Positions 1-7,969 of a stretch of 38,580 bases of DNA are shown in pieces (the first letter of the stretch is position 1; every line of letters begins with the position of its first letter). Under the pieces are notes generated by a model. It saw only the letters and a program-made list of their open reading frames with translations. It made no database searches and was not told where the DNA came from. The stretch lies in contig JAFLKA010000098.1 of assembly GCA_022712735.1 (NCBI GenBank), positions 1 to 38,580 of the forward strand, read 5' to 3'. The DNA comes from Marinosulfonomonas sp. Its GTDB lineage: Bacteria > Pseudomonadota > Alphaproteobacteria > Rhodobacterales > Rhodobacteraceae. Made by a program: the position numbers and the translations under genes.

Positions 1-356
1 AGGTCACGGTGCAATTGCCGAATATGGTTTTCGCTCACTGCTATGTCTGCCCAAGAGGCAAAGACCATTTCCATAACGTCTGCGTATCCCGCGACCTCTT
101 GTTCATCACGGGTATCAAAGGATTTGATTTCTAAGTTAGACAGCAGCTTCTGAACATCTTGGTCCGATAGTTTGCTGCCTTCAATACGCGTCGAAGATCC
201 GATGCTTTCTATCGTTGCAACACGTCTCAATGCAGATAAACGTTCAGGCGCAAGGGTGCCTAGTGCGCGCCAGGCCCCTTTGAATTCATCAATTTCTGAT
301 ATCCGGGAAAGGATTTTTGGCGTTATGATAAGGTTGGATATATTGAACATACCCAT
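1..356 (-). CDS. Fic family protein, N-terminal part (cut by window edge)
   Basis: Fic enzymes usually transfer AMP or another nucleotide moiety to target proteins. Only the N-terminal ~118 residues are here; the catalytic HPFxxGNGR loop would lie beyond the window. The reading frame is open on the minus strand to base 1. It shows a typical Fic N-terminal helical region with the motif STRIEGSKLS, which fits the (S/T)xxxE(G/N) inhibitory motif of self-inhibited class II Fic proteins, followed by EVAGYADVMEM and ENHIRQLHRDL. Possible ATG starts lie at 368, 356 and 350; 356 is given, but none has a clear ribosome binding site. The gene stands apart from the hydrolase gene by a 420-base gap. The family call rests on motif recognition. 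Activity cannot be judged without the catalytic half. Confidence 0.8.
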   Translation of the reverse strand, partial: MGMFNISNLIITPKILSRISEIDEFKGAWRALGTLAPERLSALRRVATIESIGSSTRIEGSKLSDQDVQKLLSNLEIKSFDTRDEQEVAGYADVMEMVFASWADIAVSENHIRQLHRD

Positions 357-410
357 AATAACACCCATTAACACCCAATAGTCAACCCATTTACTTACCC
401 ATTAACACCC
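351..410 (-). promoter_or_regulatory. Repeat-rich promoter region of the Fic gene
   Basis: On the minus strand the 14-mer GGGTGTTAATGGGT occurs twice (410-397 and 376-363), with shorter GGGT-type matches at 390-384 and 358-351. Between the two full copies lies a -35-like TTGACT (385-380). A -10-like TATTAT (360-355) or TGTTAT (63-58 of the same hundred, i.e. 363-358) overlaps the first possible start codons. If this promoter is real, the transcript would begin near the ATG at 350 and be leaderless or nearly so. The paired repeats around the -35 look like an operator. This is inference from sequence pattern only. Confidence 0.4.
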
Positions 411-619
411 GTTCTGTAGCGTTGGCCGACTGTACTTGGAGTTTGTTTCGGCTGAGTGCGGAATGGCACTTTAAGGCTTCTTTCCGTACAGCCGCCGTTT
501 GATCAAAACACAGCGAAGGTCAGCAAGGAGCCCAAAGTGACAAATGCTGCACCATGCATATTTTAACAGAATGGGCGGATTGCAGACCTTCGCTGCGATC
601 AACACCAACGGCGGCAATG

Positions 620-667
620 CGCAGCCTTTGCAAAGTTGCGTGTCCGGCCCATTCCGGACCTTGGTTG
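620..667. repeat. Dispersed intergenic repeat, copy 1 (partial)
   Basis: The 420-base gap between the Fic and hydrolase genes holds no convincing gene. The block CTTTGCAAAGTT followed by CGGCCCA and ACCTTGG matches the block at 20998-21036 in the same order and with nearly the same spacing. Nearby, around 525-550, the minus strand carries a CTTTGGGCTCC segment that resembles the CTTTGGGGCTGG core of the copies at 20930 and 36422. I read it as a degraded copy of a dispersed repeat family. Open frames across it are not credible genes. Confidence 0.5.
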
Positions 668-776
668 CAAGTGCGAATGTTGTAACAAAAATACAAAAGC
701 TGACATTGGCAACGTTATCTCTGCATTTATGTTCAATTGGTTCTTTGAACTCACTCCAAAACATCGACTAAGGCGA

Positions 777-2435
777 TCAAATCGGTGACGCATTGAAGTT
801 GGAGAAACGTAGCTTGAGACGTTTTGTATCTTCTTCGCTCCAGCCTTTTGGTTGGGTGACTTTGAGCCATGCGTCGATATAGCCCGCTGGAGCATAAGTA
901 TGCCCGTATCCCGGCGGTACACTGGTGGCCAACGGGAGGTCAAAGCCGACTTGTAGAAACGTTACCAGCGGATACCATTCGAAATAGGGCGAAACATCCG
1001 ACCCGTGTTCCCCGTCCTTTTCGCCAAGCCAATCAGGGCGATTAAACGCCAAATCTGTTGAGAAGAATACCATCGGGTCGCTGGCATGTTGCAGGTAGAT
1101 AATGCGTAATGAGCCCCACTCTGCAGTTTCAGCAGGGCCAAAACCGTCCTTTGTCATAAAACGTATCAGACTTCCATTGCCAACCTTGGGACGCCAATAA
1201 GGAGAGTTTGGATTGCGCCCCTTGGTAACATCTGCCCAGATCGTGCTGGCAAATGGCGGGCCACTCCAAAGCGCGCCATCAATCGGGTCGGCCAGCAACT
1301 TGGTGATGTCAGCAGACGCCTCAGAACCAAGCGCCCCGAGGCTCAGGCCAAATAAATACAATTTCGGGCGCGTTTCGTGGGGCAATTTTGTCCAATATTT
1401 GAACACTTCATCAAACAAGGCTTTGGCTGCGCGGCGTGAACGATCAGGATCAACGATTAGCGACAGCCAGCTGGGCACATAGGAATATTGCATCGAGATG
1501 ATTGATACGTCGCCTTGATGAATGAACGCCAGAGGCTGAACAAAAGCGGGATCAAGCCACCCGGTGCCCGTTGCGGTGGCCACAACAAGGGTCGAGCGTT
1601 CAAACCCTCCTGATCGGATCAAATCCTCAACAGCGATCGCAGCGCGTTGCTTAAAATTTTCACCGGTATCAAAGCCTGCATAGACCCGAATGGGTTGCAG
1701 TGCAGGCCGTCCGGTGAATTCCGCTATTTCAGCTTGATCCGGTCCACTGGTCAAAAACCGCTTGCCATTGCGGCCAATATCACCCCACGAAATGACAGAA
1801 TTTGGATTACCAGAACTGGTACTTAGTTGCGGTTGAGAAACCCCATCATCTTGCACACGATCCATTGTCGCAAACATTTTATCCATGGAATTCAGGCTGG
1901 TTTGCACAAGGAAGCCATTCACCAGGGTGGCGACAAGAATGAACGCAATCAATGACCCCAGTGCAATCGAAATACGTCGTGGAAACACACGATTGATCTG
2001 CCGGATAATTTTTTTGCCTAACTTGATCAGTGCCCGCACGATAAAAATCAAGACAATCGCCGTTATCAACGCGATCAATGCAACACGAACAGGATAACCT
2101 GATGTGATTGGCGCCATTTCCATTAGTTCACGAATGGAATTTTGCCACAACGTCATCCTGTTGAGAGTGTAGAGCGAGAGGAGCCCCAAAAGGATTGAAA
2201 ATGGCCAGGAGACCTGTGTTCGAAATTTTGGGGGCAATTCCTTGATCTCGAGAAACCGCCAAATAAAGAGCGCGACGATCCCAACCCCGTATCCAACACC
2301 CAATAAAACACCCGACAGGATGCCCTGTACCATGGGTGGGCGTGGTAACATTGAAGGTGTCAAAGAAGCGCAAAAAAACAGCAAGGCCACCAACAACCCA
2401 ACGATTGAAAATGAATTTGCAAAATTCCTGATCAT
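777..2435 (-). CDS. Membrane-anchored alpha/beta-hydrolase family protein
   Basis: This 552-residue protein has an N-terminal membrane region of about five hydrophobic segments (residues ~8-25, 38-60, 78-95, 115-135, 155-180) and then a large soluble domain. The layout fits the two-part Abhydrolase_9 family (formerly DUF2319; N-terminal membrane part plus C-terminal hydrolase domain). The C-terminal domain has a nucleophile elbow GLSLGALG with Ser365 as likely nucleophile, and HASDPM and YGHTYAP segments that may supply the acid and histidine. Substrate is unknown; an esterase or lipase-like role is inferred. The ATG at 2435 has a strong AAGGAGG ribosome binding site. It is the last gene of a run of minus-strand genes, 156 bases after the porin. 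Confidence 0.8.
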   Translation of the reverse strand: MIRNFANSFSIVGLLVALLFFCASLTPSMLPRPPMVQGILSGVLLGVGYGVGIVALFIWRFLEIKELPPKFRTQVSWPFSILLGLLSLYTLNRMTLWQNSIRELMEMAPITSGYPVRVALIALITAIVLIFIVRALIKLGKKIIRQINRVFPRRISIALGSLIAFILVATLVNGFLVQTSLNSMDKMFATMDRVQDDGVSQPQLSTSSGNPNSVISWGDIGRNGKRFLTSGPDQAEIAEFTGRPALQPIRVYAGFDTGENFKQRAAIAVEDLIRSGGFERSTLVVATATGTGWLDPAFVQPLAFIHQGDVSIISMQYSYVPSWLSLIVDPDRSRRAAKALFDEVFKYWTKLPHETRPKLYLFGLSLGALGSEASADITKLLADPIDGALWSGPPFASTIWADVTKGRNPNSPYWRPKVGNGSLIRFMTKDGFGPAETAEWGSLRIIYLQHASDPMVFFSTDLAFNRPDWLGEKDGEHGSDVSPYFEWYPLVTFLQVGFDLPLATSVPPGYGHTYAPAGYIDAWLKVTQPKGWSEEDTKRLKLRFSNFNASPI

Positions 2436-2591
2436 ATTTACCTCCTTGAAACAGATGCCATTAAATCGTGCGCCACCATAGGCAAGACCCGCAAAACTCT
2501 TGGGTTGGTTTTAATCCTTAAATTCGTCTTTCATTTTTCTATGATACTTGCACCGCCATGAATTCCATTCGGTTGCACGATGTGAAGTGAC

Positions 2592-3572
2592 CTAAAAAGT
2601 TTTGACAACACGCAGGCGAGCTTGGTTGAAATCTGGACCAAACACGACTTCCGGACGGATAGACAGTCTCCAGCCAGGTTCCCAGCGTGCACCGATACCA
2701 ACGCGCTCTGCATCGGCAAAGTCTGCGTCAGTATATCCAGTCCAAATCGATAGGTTACCGTTGATTTTATAAACCACATCTGCCCCCCATTCCCATCCAA
2801 CAGCGGGAGAGCCATCGCCAATTACATAATTTTCGCTGCCATTGTCTCCGGAATACCAGGCCTTGAGCGATATGTCGTCATCTGCATCAAATTCGATAGA
2901 TGCTTTCCAGACAAGCGCGCTTGCTGCGCTGTTGTAAAGTATTGTGCCCGCGAGACGTGCCCTGTCACCCTGGTAGGATACTCCCACATAAGGATCAATT
3001 GAACTTTCATCAGAAATCCCTGATTCTGGTGAGAATGTAGTATCCTGAATGCCAACGGTAGTTGAAAAGTCGTTGCCGGAGAAAGTGTAATGGAGATAGG
3101 CGGCCCTATCGAGAGAGAAATGGGCAAGATAAGAAGCTTTCTGCCAGCCATTATCATGGTGTTCAGTAAAAAATGTCGGCGCGTAACCTATTTGCAGGCC
3201 GCCCAAACTAAGGAATACACGATCGGACGTGTTGATCACGCCATCAACACCATCAAATTTGATGAACCGATGACTAAAATACGCTTGAAACTCGCCATAG
3301 TCAGTTTCAATGCGAGCATGGAAGCCCAGATCGGCGATCGCACGGGTGGTCACCTTAGAGGTACCTGCAGTTTTGGTGGCGAAACTTTCAACGCGAACCT
3401 CCCCGTTGAATTTCAGGCGGGTTCCGGTGCCGAGAAGATTAAAAAATCCGTTACCATAAGTGTCGCAGATACTTGCAGATTCCACAGGCTCTGCAATTTG
3501 GGCACTTGCTCCCGGGGCCATGACCGCAAACGCAGTCAATGTAGCTGTTAAACCAATAAGAATACGGCTCAT
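2592..3572 (-). CDS. Outer-membrane porin, alphaproteobacterial type
   Basis: This is a predicted outer-membrane beta-barrel channel for small solutes. The start at 3572 gives a 326-residue precursor with a clean signal peptide (MSRILIGLTATLTAF through the ASA-Q cleavage site). A TTG six codons upstream is possible but less likely. The mature sequence has alternating polar and aromatic strands, many Gly/Asp turns, a KFNGEVRVES first strand near the N terminus and a C-terminal strand ending in Phe (RLRVVKTF), as expected for BAM-dependent barrel assembly. It resembles the Porin_2 family, though at 326 residues it is at the short end. It may feed substrates to the neighbouring SDR and cyclase; this is inferred from position only. 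Confidence 0.75.
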   Translation of the reverse strand: MSRILIGLTATLTAFAVMAPGASAQIAEPVESASICDTYGNGFFNLLGTGTRLKFNGEVRVESFATKTAGTSKVTTRAIADLGFHARIETDYGEFQAYFSHRFIKFDGVDGVINTSDRVFLSLGGLQIGYAPTFFTEHHDNGWQKASYLAHFSLDRAAYLHYTFSGNDFSTTVGIQDTTFSPESGISDESSIDPYVGVSYQGDRARLAGTILYNSAASALVWKASIEFDADDDISLKAWYSGDNGSENYVIGDGSPAVGWEWGADVVYKINGNLSIWTGYTDADFADAERVGIGARWEPGWRLSIRPEVVFGPDFNQARLRVVKTF

Positions 3573-3677
3573 TTTATTTACTGATCTCAAGGTTTAATCC
3601 CCGTTAGGCACAATTAATAATTATCGCCCGATATAGAGCGCTAGTGCGATTATTTTACAAAAATACGTTCGCATTTT

Positions 3678-4457
3678 TCAAAATTGATCGGGGCGCATCT
3701 GTGCATCTTGTCCACAATCGACAAACAAAACAGCGCCCGAGACATAACGTGATGCTGGGTCTAACATAAATAATATGGTATCCGCGATCATCTCTGGCGT
3801 GGCCGTCTTACCTGAAGGGTTCACCTTTTTAAAATCAAGCATAGTTGCAGCGAAATCTTTTTCGCTGAGACCATCCATCACCTTGTCTGCCATTGGTGTT
3901 TCAGTAAAGCCTGGCACTACAACATTCATTCTTACACCTCCTGAGCGCATAAACTCAGAACTTTTGCGACGAACCCAGCGAATTAGAGCGTTCTTTGCGC
4001 CTCCATACGCACTGTGATCATCCAGTTTCTCAACAAGAGCTAAGGACTTCTCTTCATCACCCAGCAAAAGGGTTTGAATGTACTCCTCATCTAGACCAGG
4101 CAGCGTTGCATTGAGAGAACCTACTGCCACAATGGCCCCCTTTTTTTTGGCTACCTGATCCACGAGTCCCTCTATGAGTACTGTCGATCCGAAGAAATTG
4201 ACTTGGCTCATTAGGGAAAGTGGTTTTGCCACAGGAGACACACCGGCACAAGGAATGAACCCATCTAGACCTTCGGGAGCCATTTCTTTGATACCTTCAA
4301 TCGCACTTTCACGACCCTCTGTGGTGGATAAATCTGCATTGATATCGGCATCGTGCAGATCTACCACAAAGACCCTGTCACCGCGCGCGCACAGTTTTTC
4401 CTTCAGGGCAGCGCCAATACCTGTTGCTCCGCCAGTTATTGCATACGTCTTAGCCAT
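3678..4457 (-). CDS. SDR oxidoreductase, 3-alpha-hydroxysteroid dehydrogenase-like
   Basis: This is a cytoplasmic NAD(P)-dependent short-chain dehydrogenase of 259 residues, the normal length for classical SDRs. The Rossmann nucleotide motif TGGATGIG is at residues 8-15, and CAGVS at 70-74 replaces the usual NAG motif. Catalytic residues are Asn87, Ser114, Tyr151 and Lys155 (YGGAK). The N-terminal layout, the VNFFGST segment and the C terminus QMRPDQF recall the Comamonas 3-alpha-hydroxysteroid dehydrogenase/coniferyl alcohol dehydrogenase group, whose members end in a similar MRPTQF. The exact substrate is not determined; a cyclic or aromatic alcohol/ketone is a reasonable guess. A terminator separates it from the upstream cyclase gene, so it probably has its own promoter in 4458-4510. 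Confidence 0.85.
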   Translation of the reverse strand: MAKTYAITGGATGIGAALKEKLCARGDRVFVVDLHDADINADLSTTEGRESAIEGIKEMAPEGLDGFIPCAGVSPVAKPLSLMSQVNFFGSTVLIEGLVDQVAKKKGAIVAVGSLNATLPGLDEEYIQTLLLGDEEKSLALVEKLDDHSAYGGAKNALIRWVRRKSSEFMRSGGVRMNVVVPGFTETPMADKVMDGLSEKDFAATMLDFKKVNPSGKTATPEMIADTILFMLDPASRYVSGAVLFVDCGQDAQMRPDQF

Positions 4458-4509
4458 AAGATTTCCTTCTTTTTCTTGAACATGAAGTGCAGGTGCTGAA
4501 AGTCCGGTA

Positions 4510-4539
4510 GAAAATCTCTAGCGGCCAGGACGCTAGAGA
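4510..4539 (-). terminator. Rho-independent terminator after the cyclase gene
   Basis: A perfect 9-bp inverted repeat, TCTCTAGCG / CGCTAGAGA with a 7-base loop, spans 4515-4539. Read on the minus strand it is followed by TTTTC. It lies 34 bases past the cyclase stop codon and before the SDR start, so it should end the cyclase transcript. Confidence 0.7.
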
Positions 4540-4572
4540 GTGCTACAATCGACGCTGCCTTTTTACCTGAAT

Positions 4573-5400
4573 CTATACCATCGCAATTATTCGCGCCGGC
4601 CCGCCAGTGCCGCCTTTGTGCTTCATTGCGCCCACAACAATTGTCGCGCCGCTGGCAGGAACCTTATCGAGATTGGCAATATTTTCGATGCCAAATCTTC
4701 CAGTTGGCAACCAAGCATGGTGGGTGGGAAGATACGAGTGTGGGGCAATGCCCTGATCAAGCGAAAAGGTGTCGGACGCTATCGACATGGCTTTTGTTTC
4801 TTCTATCAACATTTTTGCGGTTTCCACATGGAAGCCGGGGAAGTGATGTAATTTTCCGTCAAATCCACGGTATTCTTCTGGGTTGTTCCACTTTGCCGCC
4901 CAACCGGAATGCATCGCAACACATGCGTTATCTGGTACGGGGCCGTATTTGGCGATCCACGCTTTCAAGTCGTCCGGTGTCACCATCGTATCTGGATCAC
5001 CTTCGGCACGCGCAACGATATCAATCACACAAAGCGGTGCAACAAGGTTTTCAACCGGAATTTCGTCAATCGTGAACCCGTCCGCTGCAACGTGTGCACC
5101 TGCATCCACATGGGTGCCTATGTGTTCAGCAAACGCAAGTTTGAACATACCAGAGCCGTGTTCCGGGACATTGGCCACCTCCTCCATGGCAAACCACTTT
5201 CCGCCAAGATACGTGGGGACACTTTCGTGAAGGGTATGAGTCAAATCTACTAACTGATTATGACCCTGCGCCATTGCCACAGACGGGCTGGTCATGGCTG
5301 CGGCGGCGGCACCGACACCGGTTGCAGCCGCTGTTTTGAAAAAAGAACGCCGCGACAGCATTTTTTTCTTAATCGCATTAATTGTATGGTTACTATACAT
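4573..5400 (-). CDS. Tat-exported cyclase-family metal-dependent hydrolase
   Basis: This protein belongs to the cyclase/kynurenine-formamidase-like family (Cyclase, PF04199), whose members hydrolyse amides or lactams such as N-formylkynurenine or isatin using Mn or Zn. The metal motif HIGTHVDAGAH (residues 93-103) matches HxGTHxDxxxH. Further conserved segments are SDTFSLDQG and the late HHAWLPTG. The N terminus carries a twin-arginine signal (SRRSFFK at 16-22) followed by an alanine-rich hydrophobic stretch and an AMAQ cleavage site, so the folded, metal-loaded enzyme should act in the periplasm. The ATG at 5400 has AGAGGAAA just upstream; the Met at codon 14 is an alternative. It follows the AraC gene by only 39 bases, which suggests co-transcription. 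Confidence 0.85.
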   Translation of the reverse strand: MYSNHTINAIKKKMLSRRSFFKTAAATGVGAAAAAMTSPSVAMAQGHNQLVDLTHTLHESVPTYLGGKWFAMEEVANVPEHGSGMFKLAFAEHIGTHVDAGAHVAADGFTIDEIPVENLVAPLCVIDIVARAEGDPDTMVTPDDLKAWIAKYGPVPDNACVAMHSGWAAKWNNPEEYRGFDGKLHHFPGFHVETAKMLIEETKAMSIASDTFSLDQGIAPHSYLPTHHAWLPTGRFGIENIANLDKVPASGATIVVGAMKHKGGTGGPARIIAMV

Positions 5401-5439
5401 GAGTATTTCCTCTTAATTTTCGCTTTTAACCACCCATTG

Positions 5440-6357
5440 CTAACGTGCAATCTGGCCAACAACCTCAAGCGCAGCGGTTTTCCTGAGTTTACCGGGTGTG
5501 AAACCAAGTTGGCGTTTGAATGTGTGGATCATATGGGACTGGTCATAATACCCACATGCAGCAGCGATGCCCGCAAAGCTCTCTTTGCTTTCCGTGATTA
5601 GAGTTCTGGCCCGAAATACACGGCGTTCGATTATGTATTTCTTTGCGGACATGCCGAATGCGGTCTTAAATGCTGACTGAAAATCAGCTAGCGGTAAATC
5701 AAACGATCCGGAAAGTTCCCCAAGGAGGGTTTGATCGTCCAGATTTGTTTCAATAAAATCTGCGACCTGTAGCATTTCGTCCTCGCACAGACGTGGTGCA
5801 TCTTGTTCGGGCAGTCTCCGCACCCGTCGCAAGATTGACCCCAAAATCACAAATGCGGTGCCCTCAATCAGCAGCCGACTGTGAGCCCCTTCATGGCCCA
5901 ACTCGCCCCAGATTGTTCTCATGGCTTGCGAACAGTCTGGTTCCATCAGGCTTTCCGTGAGTCGTGGCGAGATTTGCCTTTGGTATTCATGAAAATCCAT
6001 CTGGGTGCATTTGGCGAAAAAACTATCCGGGATGCTAACGCCAAGAAGGTTGAGCGGCTTGTGGAACACGATCTCGGTCAGCGACCATGGCGCGACGATA
6101 ATGACACCATTGGGGCCGATACAACATCGGTTGGTTTTTCCCAGCACTTTAATATCAGCAGACAGCGATTCCGATGTTGTATTCTGAATCATTACAATCT
6201 CGCCCTTGGGGGAACATATCAATCGCCCCTTGGGTTGTTTGATCTGCATGGCACAAACTGTGGTTTCTGGATCCACTCGATACTCTTGAACCCGACCGAT
6301 GTTTTTGTCCGCCCGATACCAGTTTTCTGAGGGGATTTTGGCCCTGATCCTATTCAT
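5440..6357 (-). CDS. AraC family transcriptional regulator (first)
   Basis: This regulator of 305 residues has an N-terminal ligand-binding region of the AraC-binding-like type and a C-terminal double helix-turn-helix (about residues 205-295). The second recognition segment contains IAAACGYYDQSHMIHTFKR, close to the AraC signature. The ATG at 6357 has GGTGGAG seven bases upstream; an upstream GTG at 6414 lacks a comparable site, so the shorter form is chosen. It is followed within 39 bases by the cyclase gene and so probably controls the catabolic locus and itself. The effector is unknown, but a product or substrate of the cyclase or SDR is likely. Confidence 0.85.
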   Translation of the reverse strand: MNRIRAKIPSENWYRADKNIGRVQEYRVDPETTVCAMQIKQPKGRLICSPKGEIVMIQNTTSESLSADIKVLGKTNRCCIGPNGVIIVAPWSLTEIVFHKPLNLLGVSIPDSFFAKCTQMDFHEYQRQISPRLTESLMEPDCSQAMRTIWGELGHEGAHSRLLIEGTAFVILGSILRRVRRLPEQDAPRLCEDEMLQVADFIETNLDDQTLLGELSGSFDLPLADFQSAFKTAFGMSAKKYIIERRVFRARTLITESKESFAGIAAACGYYDQSHMIHTFKRQLGFTPGKLRKTAALEVVGQIAR

Positions 6358-6526
6358 GACCAGACTCCACCAAATTGCTGTGGCGACGGGAAAACCACCA
6401 ATGGAAATTAACACTCTCAGCAGGCTCGGTGTTGTTCATTCGCATAAAAGTTTACTCCAGTAACTTGCACGAATCATGGGCTCGACGCGCCCCGATGACT
6501 GCATATTACCGACTGCCCCTGCCGTG

Positions 6527-6565
6527 TTTTTGGCATCTGGTGCCGATTTTTTGACATATGCCGCC
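6527..6565. promoter_or_regulatory. Direct repeat, possible AraC-family half-sites
   Basis: Two similar segments, TTTTTGGCATCTGGTGCCG (6527-6545) and TTTTTTGACATATGCCGCC (6547-6565), place GGCAT and GACAT exactly 21 bp apart, two helical turns. Such spacing is typical of direct half-sites bound by AraC-family proteins. The site lies 170-209 bases upstream of the first AraC gene and downstream of the second, so it could serve either regulator in controlling the 6357 promoter. No other gene lies in 6358-6674. Confidence 0.35.
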
Positions 6566-6674
6566 AAAGCATCTTGCCGATCACTAGGAGGGTGGATGGC
6601 GCAATGCGTGGGCAGCCAAAGGCTTGGCCGCACGGCCAGAGCGCAGATGCAGTGTAAATGTGACAAGCTGTGTT

Positions 6675-7682
6675 TTACCCCGCCGCTTTGCGGTGTTGGT
6701 TCGGGGATATGCCCTGCCATCGCTGGAAGGCGCGGCTAAAAGACGAAACATCGGCATAGCCGAGGGAAAATGAAATGTCCGAAATCGATTTATTCCCCTG
6801 CTCCAGCATGGTCAGAGCAGAGCAACACCGCACATCTTCAACTAAACCTGAATACTCAATTCCCTGAGACTTGAGGCGCCGCTGTAGCGTACGAGTGCTG
6901 TATCCAAGTTGCTCAGACACCTTCTCAATCTGAACTGTATTCGCTTCTAGGCCCTGCTTGATCTCAGCGGTCACAACCGATTTCAAATTGTGCCATTGAG
7001 GCCATTTCCCTGATTGTTTGGTGAGGTGATCCTCTAGTATCTGGCATAGATCTGGGTCGTGATTTGTAAGAGGTGTGCGGGCCGTTCCATTGGTAAATTC
7101 CAACCCGTCGAATTCATGGTCAAACAGAATTGGTGCCCGAAAATACTGTTTCAGCCGATTGATGTTTTGCGGTTGTGGTCTTCGCAGATAAACTTTCAAC
7201 GGGTCCCATCCTGATCGATGCGTTTGCCTGATCCAGCGAACGTAGAATGCCAGTTGCGCCTCGGTCACAAGGCTTAAATCCTGACCGTCAGCATCCAAAA
7301 AATCCAGAGTCAGCAGATTTGTATGACCAAGTGACCGGACCCGAGCCAGGGTTGCCTGCTGGATGCAACGGGTAAAGGACGACACAAACGCAATGCCCTC
7401 CCCAATCGTCTTGGAATAATAAAGGCGCAGTCCAAACGCGCCATACTTGCGGACATCTGCCCTTTGCCCCATTTGCAATCCGAAATGGGGGTCTTGCAAT
7501 TCCTCTGCGGCCAAATTTAACAACGATGTGTAGTCGCGCAAACTGATCGTGGCATCGGGCGAGTCCAGCGTTGATATATCCAGCCCAAGTTGTTGAAAAA
7601 GCGCCTTTGCGTCGCCCCCCATTTCCTTGAACACCGTTGAAGCCGAGTGCATAATGCAGATGTTTGCAATAGGCCGCCTCAT
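6675..7682 (-). CDS. AraC family regulator with arabinose-binding-like N-terminal domain
   Basis: This 335-residue protein fits the OruR/ArgR-like AraC group, with an N-terminal Arabinose_bd domain (PF12625, about residues 15-195) and a C-terminal HTH_18 domain. HTH landmarks are VSEQLGYSTRTLQRRLKSQG and ISFSLGYADVSSFSRAFQRWQG, the latter very close to the AraC signature. The ATG at 7682 has GGAG eight bases upstream; a longer TTG-started frame to 7754 is less likely. It diverges from the TolB/TPR gene at 7970, with a perfect palindrome between them. Its target is probably the minus-strand locus downstream or an unlinked pathway; no inducer can be named from sequence. Confidence 0.85.
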   Translation of the reverse strand: MRRPIANICIMHSASTVFKEMGGDAKALFQQLGLDISTLDSPDATISLRDYTSLLNLAAEELQDPHFGLQMGQRADVRKYGAFGLRLYYSKTIGEGIAFVSSFTRCIQQATLARVRSLGHTNLLTLDFLDADGQDLSLVTEAQLAFYVRWIRQTHRSGWDPLKVYLRRPQPQNINRLKQYFRAPILFDHEFDGLEFTNGTARTPLTNHDPDLCQILEDHLTKQSGKWPQWHNLKSVVTAEIKQGLEANTVQIEKVSEQLGYSTRTLQRRLKSQGIEYSGLVEDVRCCSALTMLEQGNKSISDISFSLGYADVSSFSRAFQRWQGISPNQHRKAAG

Positions 7683-7840
7683 ATGTCGCGCTCCAAAAAA
7701 GGACTCCTTGCCAGCCGGTTTAGCGGAAGTGTTTGACGCCCCCTTTGCCAACAATATTCAAGCACCGACCGCACTACTCATGCGCTCGGAATTTCTATGC
7801 TTTATCGGTCAGTTGTCAGGATGAAACTGCATGGGGCTAG

Positions 7841-7877
7841 CCAAGTCACGTTAATCTATGTTATTAACGTGACTTGG
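7841..7877. promoter_or_regulatory. Perfect 15-bp inverted repeat between divergent regulators
   Basis: CCAAGTCACGTTAAT (7841-7855) is followed by a 7-base spacer and its exact reverse complement (7863-7877). No T-tract follows on either strand, and the site lies between two outward-facing genes (ATGs at 7682 and 7970). It therefore looks like an operator for a dimeric regulator rather than a terminator. The protein that binds it is unknown. Confidence 0.55.
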
Positions 7878-7969
7878 TATTGATCATGTTCTCTCGCTAA
7901 TTTCAGACCTAACTATCTGGGAAGGAATTAAAAATCTGCGTGGGAATAATCTGGAGATGATAAATCCCA

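Noticed and set aside
471..943. Overlapping open frames on both strands left of the hydrolase gene
   Set aside because: They have no family pattern, overlap each other and the hydrolase gene, and cover a degraded repeat copy.
4540..4550. A single TACAAT next to the cyclase terminator
   Set aside because: There is no second box 19 bp away and no promoter-like context, so it is not counted in the TACAAT set.
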